NCBI GenBank assembly: GCA_015680905.1
Contig: CM027377.1
Location: 62,021,501-62,085,500, forward strand
DNA: 64,000 nt
Reading direction: 5' to 3'
Origin: Coptis chinensis
Taxonomy: Eukaryota > Streptophyta > Magnoliopsida > Ranunculales > Ranunculaceae
Both the position numbers and the translations under genes were made by a program. Below the pieces are notes generated by a model that was not told where the DNA came from, searched no databases, and saw nothing but the letters and a program-made list of their open reading frames with translations. Positions within the stretch are counted from its first letter, which is position 1. Each line of letters begins with the position of its first letter. This document shows, piece by piece, positions 56,150 to 64,000 of the stretch.

Positions 56150-58160
56150 CACCTATTTATTTGTTTTCATAGGGGCATTCGTAATTCATTTGCAAAGTCT
56201 TACAAAGTCATTACAAAGTCACTATTTTTTTTATCGAAAGGGTTTGGAAATTGGAAAAATAGAAAGGCATTACAAAGTCATGTTGGGGGACTAATATTGC
56301 TCACAATCACGCACATAGGCAAGGGCAAGTTTTACTAAATCAGAAACAACAAGTTTGAACTCTTTTATGCAGACAGTCAGACAAAGTTTGAAGTGCATTC
56401 AGAATTCATTTGTAAATAGTGGTTGATTGTTCTCGATTTCTTTTACGACAAGGATTAGCCCTCAGAGGTCATGATATGATGAATCCTCAACCTCAAGTAA
56501 AACGCGGAACTTTCTAGGGATGTTGAAATTCACAGAGAATCACAATGATGTCATTAAGGATGCGATTTGAAATTCTCTTGGGAATATTTGCTTGACTTCA
56601 CCTGAGATTCGTAAAGATATTGTCAATTCAGTTGCAGTGGAAACTACAAATGTCATTCTTAAAGAGCTTGGAGATTCTTTTTTCTTAGTTTTTGTTGGTG
56701 AATCTCAAGACATATCAGTTAAAGAACAAATGGATGTGTTTTGCATTTTGTAAAGAAAGATGGATATCTAGTTAAATATTTTCTTGGCATCGTGCATGTT
56801 GAAGAAACTAGTGCCTTATTACTCAAAGTAGCTCTTGATTCACTTTTCTGCAAACATGGATTATGTATATCAAGATTGCATGGTCAAGGTTATGACGGAG
56901 CTAGTAATATACAAGACCAGTTCAATGGTCTTAAAACCCTCATTGTGAAGGAAAACATATTTGCTTTAATTTTTATGTTCATTGTTTCGCCCATCAACTT
57001 CAATTGGTATTGGTTGTTGTTGCCAAAAATATTACCCATGTTGAATACTTGTGTAGCCTCGTGCAAACATCGAGAAATTCTTATGGATAACCACAATACA
57101 AAAGTTCTTGAAGCCGTAGAAAATGGTGAAATTCCTACTGGACAGGGTCCTAATCAAGAAATTAGTTTGGAACGGCCTGGAGACGCACGTTGGGGGTCAC
57201 ATTATGCTACTCTTGTCCGCTTTCTTGTCATGTTTCCTTTAGTTATTGAAGTTATTGAGCGTATGGTAGAAGATGGTCTGAATTCAGAACAAAGAGGGGA
57301 AGCATCTGCTATGATAGAATCATTGCAATATTTTGATTTCATTTTCCTATTACATTTGATGAAAAAATTTCTTGGAATTACTAATGATTTGTCAAAAGCA
57401 TTGCAAAGAAGTGATCAAGACATTATCAATGCAATGACACTTGTTAAAATGTCCAAACAACAATTGCAAACGATGAGAGATGACGAATGAGATATTCTTA
57501 TAACCGAGGTATCTTCTTTTTGTACTAAGAATATTGTCACTATCCCTAACATGGAAGACAAGTTCATAGCAAGAGGGCGATCTCGATGTAATGCTGAAGA
57601 GATGATAAGTCTTCATTATTATCTTGTGGGTTTATTCTACAAATGTATAGACTAGCAGCTTCTTGAGTTAAACAGTTGGTTTGATAAAGTGAATACAAAA
57701 CTACATTTTTGTGTAGCATGCCTGAATCCAAGTAATTCGTTTGCTACATTTGATAAGAAATGTTTGATACGCCTTGGCGAATTTTATTTGACTGATTTTT
57801 CCCCTTTAACTTTTATGATACTTCATGAACAACTAGATAACTATATTATCGATGTACACTCTAACAAGGAGTTTTCAGAATTAAAGGGAATCAGTGATCT
57901 TGTTAGGAAGATGGTAGAGGCAATGAAAAGTATCGTCTATCCTTTAGTTTTTGCTAATGACATAGTAATTAATCTTGTTTGTTACTACTGCCACTGTGAA
58001 GAGAGCATTTTCTGCTATAAGCATCATAAAAAGCTGATGCGCAACCGAATGGGAGATGGCTGGCTAAATGATTGTTTGGTTACATACATCGAACGAGACA
58101 TTTTTTATTGTGTTGATGATGAAGCAATCTTTCAATGCTTCCAAAAGATGGGTCGTTAAG
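56150..58160 (+). pseudogene. hAT-family transposase (TTF/ZMYM1-like), decayed
   Basis: The N-terminal TTF-type finger region is hinted at by KGFGNWKNRKALQSHVGG (about 56240). The core follows: LKELGDSFFLVFVGESQDIS (an acidic position of the usual DESRD block is replaced), ISRLHGQGYDGASNIQDQFN, then RPGDARWGSHYATLVRFLVM. The hAT dimerisation end is RNRMGDGWLNDCLVTYIERD at about 58035-58110. At least five stops or frame changes break it. It would have cut and pasted its own element; it is inactive. The right terminal repeat is at 58419. Confidence 0.85.
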
Positions 58161-58418
58161 TTACAGGGCATTCTTCAACTCGATGAGGGTAGTTTTGAGA
58201 ATTATTATGTTTATTGGAGTTATATAAACTGAATTTTTTTGTGTTTATATTATTAGTAAACAATCCGTACTCATTATTGTTGATTAGTTTTGTTTTTTTT
58301 TTTAATGAAGTATTGATTATATATTTTGTTGTTTTAATATATATTCAAAAAGTTATTGCGATATATTTATAAACGCATTAAGAATTTATCGCCAGTAGTC
58401 GCATTCTATGATGCCCTA

Positions 58419-58447
58419 CCTAGATGAAGTTCCTGGCTCCGCCACTG
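58419..58447 (+). repeat. Right terminal inverted repeat of the hAT element
   Basis: The inward reading is CAGTGGCGGAGCCAGGAACT, the well-known start of TTF/ZMYM1-like hAT elements in plants. The matching left end was not found, so the left side is truncated. Confidence 0.75.
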
Positions 58448-58506
58448 TACATGCATATATGATTTCATGTATATAATGTACATGCAAAAAGATACATGCA
58501 TGTGTG

Positions 58507-58601
58507 GAATTTTCACTGTAGTATACTACAGTATATACACACAAACATGCATAGATCTTTGCGTGGGCAATATACTATGAATTTTCACTGTAGTATACTA
58601 C
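58507..58601. repeat. Direct repeat carrying a palindrome
   Basis: GAATTTTCACTGTAGTATACTAC occurs at 58507-58529 and 58579-58601. The first copy extends into a perfect 16-base palindrome, CTGTAGTATACTACAG (58516-58531). The role is unknown. Confidence 0.7.
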
Positions 58602-58983
58602 GTGTATAGAGGCTTTAAGTGTGTTTGTTTTAGAATTGTCCTCACACCATAATAATTCATAATATACTTGTTCTACAGATATATAAAGTTGATTTGGAGC
58701 TTTGGGCCTAATTTTGTAAAGAAAACCTATTTCCACATGTTGCCATAGAGATAGACACCACCTAGAATCTTCAATTTCCGGCCATAAATAAGCCCAAAAC
58801 TCTTACACGATTGACCTGCGCTCAAAATAATGCATTTTGGTGGTTTACCCAATTTCATTTCCAACGTCTGGTTCCAAGTAATCGAGTCACAGAAAACGAC
58901 GTGCGCATACAAAACCACACTCCACACAATCTACCGACCAACCAAACACAATCTTCCCAACCTTCTACAACAACATTCCACAC

Positions 58984-59280
58984 CACGTGCCATTACAAAC
59001 AAATAAAGGGTATTTCCGTTATTACAAATATCAAAAAGTCTAACCCCAACCTTTGTACGGACCCACGTGCCTGACAAAAATATTCCCTTATTCCACGGGT
59101 ACCTTTTTTCTGAACTTAAGCGTGGTCCCGGTTTCACTCCTGACACACAATATCTTCTCTTTATTTACCCATCTAAATTTTCATATTCCCCTAAATATCC
59201 TATCGCAGCTGTCATTCGCTTACCTCGAGATCATTCCTATATTCAATCGTACGGTTCAGATCTACTTGCATGTTATAAAA
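58984..59280 (+). promoter_or_regulatory. Promoter region of the plastid pyruvate kinase gene
   Basis: A TATA box, TTATAAAA, at 59273-59280 lies 131 bases before the ATG. Two perfect G-boxes, CACGTG, are at 58984-58989 and 59064-59069, about 290 and 210 bases upstream of the TATA box. G-boxes bind bZIP/bHLH factors (known), so light, sugar or seed-type control is possible but inferred. The 5' UTR has a CT-rich stretch (59345-59380). The sequence between 58448 and 58983 holds nothing else apart from a direct repeat. Confidence 0.65.
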
Positions 59281-59410
59281 AGTCAAAGTCCACGCCACAT
59301 AAACCGCTTGTTTTCTGTTTTCCCAGCAAAGCCTCACTTCAAATCCTCCTCTCTCTCCTCTCTGTTTTTCTTTCTTCCGAAACATTTTGTTTTGGATCAT
59401 TATTGAAAAA

Positions 59411-62400
59411 ATGGCGGCGTTACAAGGTGGTACAATAATGACTTCATCATCATTAAAGTGCAAAAGTACGAGGATAAGTACTACATGTACTTCATCTACT
59501 GATTGTTTTGGTTGGTCAAAGAATCTAAACAAACGAAGTAGTTCATCATTGTCGTTGACTTGTCGTAAAGCATTTATGGAGTTAAGATCGATGAAAACTA
59601 CAGAGAAGAAGAATAATGAAAGAACTGATTCATTCTCGTATAATAATAAGCCGCCTATGGATCTCGTAAGTTTTTTTTTTTTTTTTTTTTTACCATATAT
59701 ATATATATTTATGATTTGAATGTAAGGTACTGAATTGATGTTTTGATTTACAGTCAACGAATTATAGATCTGGAGAGTCAAAGATAGAGTCAGATGCTAG
59801 AAGAAAGACTAAAATAGTTTGTACAATTGGTCCATCTACGAATACACGTGAAATGATATGGAAATTAGCAGAAGCTGGAATGAATGTAGCGAGACTAAAT
59901 ATGTCACATGGAGACCATGCATCACATAAGCAAACTATTGATTTAGTTAAAGAATACAATGCTCAGTTTGAAGACAAGGTTATTGCAATTATGCTGGATA
60001 CCAAGGTATGTTTCTTCTACTTGCATTAGTGAATTTAGCTACCACATGTACTTTTATTTTTCTGGTCGAAGATGCAGTGTAACTTTCCAGCACAAATGGA
60101 ATGTGGTTTACTGTTACAGAAAGATACTTGGGCTGATTAAACGAGGACTAATTTTGATCACAAATTGAACAAATGGAAGGAACTTCAAATCAACACCAAA
60201 AAAATAAACGAGGGCAGAGTTAAAGGGAAGACATTTTAGTTCCGAAAATCACACAATTTACTCAATAATCAACCTCCTCATTTGTGTGGCATAAGCATTA
60301 TACATATAATTCCTTGGAGCACAAGGATTTTGTAAACATAATTGGGGCCTCTCTTCTTACCACCAATTCAAGATCGTATCAAAGCGGGCTATTGTGTTTG
60401 GCCCAAACGGCTTGTTGTTTACTCCACGTAACCCAATTATGTTTGTCCACATGTTAGGCTCAAGTAATGCCACACATGAGAGGGTGTGCTGAGATGTTTG
60501 GTCTCATGTGGGATATGTTAAGCCACACACCAAAATTATATAAGTCTTGGGGCCTCTCCACTTATCACCAATTGGTTTTAAGTTGGATACCCAGATTTAG
60601 TACAAAAAAGAATATAATTAGCTATGCTACATACTTACATGTAGATGCCATATATTAAAAATAATCCGTGTCGGATACGTATCAACGTGTCCATGTTGGA
60701 CACATTGCATGTGATATGCTTCAATTTGCTGTGTCAGACACTTCGTATTAGTATCCATGTTGGATACAGACACACACATCCCTATCAATGTAACTTAGAT
60801 AATTAGCAACTCTACCAAAATAAACTATGAATTGGTTTTGTATTGCATAAAAAAACTCAAACATATATCTTTTACTAATAACTACGAGATATGGATAAAT
60901 AAGAGATTCTACTAATTATGAGATATCTTCTAGCATCACAGCATCACAAGTGGATAACCCTAGCTTGTAGTTTGCATCTAGAGTGCTAATTGGTGTCAAC
61001 CCCTTATTTCTTTCAGGATCGGAATGTTTGATAGTCAAAAGTTGCACCTAGGCTTTACACGTTGTAAAATAAAGAAATCATTCTATTATAACAATTTGGT
61101 CATGTCTAAATGATAATGATATTGGTTATGGACTTATGGGAAATATGTTTCCTTTTGGACTTGTGCACTTATTTTCAGATTTCCTTATATATTTCTTTTG
61201 CTTGTTAGCTATGTCTTAGAGTGGCTTTATAACCTTATGTATGATTTTTTTTGTAAGTCATAAATTTCCATAGCAGTTTTGCATGAACAAGATGTCAATT
61301 GTTGTGTGGAATGTCCATATAGGGCCCTGAGGTGAGAAGTGGAGATGTGCCTAAACCAATCGTGCTAAAGGATGGACAGGAGTTCAATTTTACTATTAAT
61401 AGAGGAGTTAGCGCAGAAAACACTGTTAGTGTCAACTACGATGATTTTGTGAATGATGTGGAAGTTGGGGACATACTGCTTGTTGATGGTAAGCCTCGAA
61501 GCATCTCAATCTGTTACTTGGTTTGGCATCATCACAAGAACATAATTGTGCCCACTGAAACTGAAGCTGGCACATAATTGTGCAATTCTTGTGTTTTACT
61601 TCGTTTTTAAGGCTTAATAGTAACCTTCCTAAGGTGTATTATAATATCATACTCTCCAAATTGCTCCACATAGTGTTTGGGATGTCAGAAAAGCCCCATA
61701 AAATGCTTTCTCAGCATATAATAGATTATATGCGCCTTGGGATGATGTTTATATGTTTCATTCTGTAAGTTGTTCTGGATAAAAACAGGAGAAAAGTTTA
61801 GAACATTCCTGCAAGGGATAACAAATACATGCATCTCTTTGAATCAATGCCTGCCCTAGCCTGGGCAAGGGCCAAAGCTTTTATCTAAAGGGAATGGAGG
61901 ACAAGCAACAAAATGAAAATGAAAACCTAAAATACCTAGAAACTGCCTCATACAGTAGAATAGCACCCAATGAAGTGTGTCCATTGGTACAAGTTATAAA
62001 ATGTATGGACATGCCAATAGAGCTTATCTACAACAAGGAGAAGATCAGAAAGGAAGTGGACTTTAGATGGTAAGAATAGATTTTTAAATGTACGAGATTT
62101 TAGGAGATCTAGCTTAGGATATCCAGACAGCAAATAGGATCTCAGCCAAATCTAACATTTGAGACAAGCTTTGTTGTTCTTGATGATGACCACTTTCTAC
62201 AATATTAAGAATATTAAGAATTGAACTTATAGTTATACCCGAAGTGAATAATTTCTTTTTCAAATCATTGTATAGGAGGAATGATGTCACTAGCTGTCAA
62301 GTCAAAAACAACAGATTCAGTTAAATGTGAAGTGATTGATGGTGGAGAGCTGAAATCAAGGCGTCATCTAAATGTTCGGGGAAAAAGTGCAACCCTTCCA

Positions 62401-62810
62401 TCGATAACAGGTTAACTTATGCTTTTTTTTCAGGCATTTCTATGTGGGGAATTTATTCTCGTTATATATTTATAGTGAAGTACCAGTGCTTGACTTTTTC
62501 TTCTCCTTTACTCTTCAGAAAAAGATTGGGAAGACATCAAATTTGGGGTGGACAACAAGGTTGACTTTTATGCAGTTTCATTTGTCAAAGATGCTAAAGT
62601 GGTCCATGAATTGAAGGATTATCTCAAAAGTAAAATTCTTATCTTTGTCCCTCCATTTATTGAAATTTATTTTACCAATTTTTATCTGGGTAAGAATGAT
62701 AATATAGTCTTTGCCTTGTAGCCTGCAATGCGGATATTCATGTGACAGTAAAAATAGAAAGTGCAGATTCGATTCCAAATCTTCATTCGATAATTTCGGC
62801 ATCTGATGGG
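59411..62810 (+). CDS. PKP3: Plastid pyruvate kinase beta subunit (PKP3/At1g32440-like), exons 1-6, 3' part beyond window
   Basis: Converts phosphoenolpyruvate and ADP to pyruvate and ATP in plastids, feeding fatty-acid synthesis. Exons: 59411-59665, 59754-60005, 61323-61488, 62276-62410, 62519-62629 and 62722-62810, all with GT-AG borders and phases that join in frame (336 codons so far). Exon 1 encodes a Ser/Thr-rich, acid-poor start typical of a plastid transit peptide. Exon 2 has RRKTKIVCTIGPSTNTREM and GMNVARLNMSHGDHASH (substrate-site region), exon 3 GPEVRSGDVPKPIVL, exons 4 and 5 SRRHLNVRGKSATLPSI and VDFYAVSFVKDAKVVHEL, and exon 6 VKIESADSIPNLHSI (K-x-E metal site). Family members have about 570 residues, so the rest lies right of the window. 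No stops or frameshifts were seen. It is more like the beta2 (PKP3) than the beta1 type by VNDVEVGDILLVDGGMMSLA. Confidence 0.92.
60006..61322 (+). other. Intron 2 of the pyruvate kinase gene, holding repeats
   Basis: 1,317 bases with donor GTATGT and acceptor ATATAG. Between about 60290 and 60600 is a stretch reading GGGGCCTCTC, CCAATTGGTTTTAAGTTGGAT and ATGCCACACATGAGAGGG. Near 60660-60780 are GTGTCGGATACG-type motifs. Both look like dispersed repeats common in plant introns, but the family is not settled. Confidence 0.5.
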
Positions 62811-64000
62811 GTAAGTTGCATTAAGGATTTTGGGTGCAACCATATCTCTTTATGAGTACTGAGAACAATGTTATGAGTGATTTTGTTAAGTGATAAGTTT
62901 GTTACATGGTGGAGATATAGTGTAATAGGAGTTCTCCTCTTTAGTTTCCTGCTTCGAGTCAGACTATTTTAGGGGTTAGGTTTTAAGCCCCAAGTTGCTT
63001 GAAAAGATGATATTATGGTTTTTAGTAGCTTAATAAGTTGTTTGGGTAGGATTGAGACTATTTTAGGTCAACTTTTGTATGAAGTAGACTCTTTTAGTCT
63101 TTTAGGTCATAAATCCAAGAATATAAAAGTTTTACTCTTTCAGGTCATGTTTATAATTTTGTATTTACCACTGTTATTTGACAACTTAGAATTTAATTTT
63201 CATTGTACTTGCTTTTGTAAACAAATCTTCATCAAGGTTATGAAATAGCTAATAATTAGATTGCTTCTATTACCTTGACAATTGTTACTTGGAAAGTAAA
63301 TATTTTAATCATTAAAATTTTAAATGCTATTGGCTATGCTCTGCACGTTTTAATAGTAAAAACATGAAAAAGTCATGTTTTTTATTGTTGACTTTTTTTC
63401 AAGTCAGTTTTTGTTGAAGGATTTGGAAGACTTTCATGGTATCTATGATTTCTGGAATTGATTATATGCAAGGAAACTCTGAGGAAGAAGTCTCCGAGGA
63501 GGAGGTGGAGAGCCATTAGGGGGTTTACGAGGGTGGAGGACGGTGGGGTGGCTGGTGGATTCAACACGAGGATGCTACTGGTTCAGGCCTCTACGTTTTA
63601 GGACTTGGTGTTAGTTTAAGTTATATTTGCTTGTTTGCTCCGTATAGCTTGTTTTTCTTTTGATTTCCTTGTTTTGTTGGGTTTGCAGGTTGTATTATGG
63701 GTGATGGGGTTTTTTTTGGTATTGAAAAATCAGTTTCTCGCCAATAACTTGAGTGTTAATGTAATCTTCATGTTAGTGTAATATAATAAATTTCACGGAT
63801 AAAACAAAAGTCAAGTCGGTCTGGAACACAGAGCAGTTTCTGTAGTATTATGTGATTTTATTACTCTACCTGGTATATTCAATTGTTTTGGTGACCAATG
63901 TATGCTTGGAGGTACTGATCATCTTGGTTTTTACTAATGGCCATTTGCTTCACTGTCATGCTTCCTTCCAATATATTCACCTCAGGTGCTGGTCATGTGT
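62811..64000 (+). other. Intron 6 of the pyruvate kinase gene, running off the window
   Basis: After the GTAAGT donor at 62811 no further pyruvate-kinase exon is seen up to 64000. Expected next-exon residues (AMVARGDLG) were not found. The only other item is a purine-rich GGAGG stretch at about 63480-63545. Any ORF here is spurious. Confidence 0.6.

Noticed and set aside
59212-59781. Minus-strand 189-codon ORF over the pyruvate kinase exon 1
   Set aside because: It is antisense to a well-supported first exon and shows no family features.

Overview
This is a nuclear stretch of a flowering plant, most likely a eudicot. The evidence is a real, intron-bearing gene for a plastid pyruvate kinase at the right-hand end, plant-specific repeat families (Tat, Athila and Tekay type Ty3/gypsy elements, a Ty1/copia element, hAT, CACTA and other terminal-inverted-repeat elements), a FAR1-related gene relic, and a block of plant mitochondrial DNA. 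Roughly the first 59 kb is repeats and broken gene pieces. Only the last 4.6 kb looks like a working host gene.

Layout. 1-18490: an old, broken Tat-lineage Ty3/gypsy element entering from the left. It has gag, protease, reverse transcriptase, two successive RNase H domains, integrase, a tandem hairpin repeat, an antisense ORF and a 3' LTR. It is split at 4990-13971 by an Athila-like element on the minus strand, which itself contains a head-to-head LTR palindrome and a long Tekay-like LTR. 18730-20850: a small pseudogene with dsRNA-binding-like features, a CACTA-type end, and a mitochondrial insert carrying nad4L and atp4 fragments. 23370-26000: a second head-to-head LTR palindrome whose inverted symmetry reaches into its flanking microsatellite. 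26126-28252: an element with long terminal inverted repeats. 28505-29215: a broken LRR receptor-kinase piece, followed by a well-folded tRNA-like gene. 29978-41925: a complete-looking Athila-type element with nearly identical LTRs and a perfect 5-base target duplication. No reverse transcriptase or integrase is recognisable in it, and its interior holds several unassigned ORFs and repeated polypurine-tract-like motifs.

42876-50351 (minus): a FAR1-related sequence (MULE-derived) pseudogene with recognisable introns, split by a broken copia element at 45196-50203. 51211-55710: a cluster of captured-looking host gene pieces. A glutamine-synthetase-domain (FluG/NodGS-like) fragment occurs in inverted orientation on both sides of an importin-beta first exon, a mitochondrial-type bL31 pseudogene and a 35-bp minisatellite. 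55879-58447: an LTR scrap and a decayed hAT transposase with its right terminal repeat. 59411-62810 onward: exons 1-6 of a plastid pyruvate kinase beta subunit (PKP3-like), running off the window, with a TATA box and two G-boxes upstream.

The observations most worth following up are the two LTR palindromes, the Athila element with repeated 3'-end signals behind unassigned ORFs, the inverted FluG/NodGS pair, and the mitochondrial insert that keeps unedited codons. All family calls were made by reading the translations; no database search was run.
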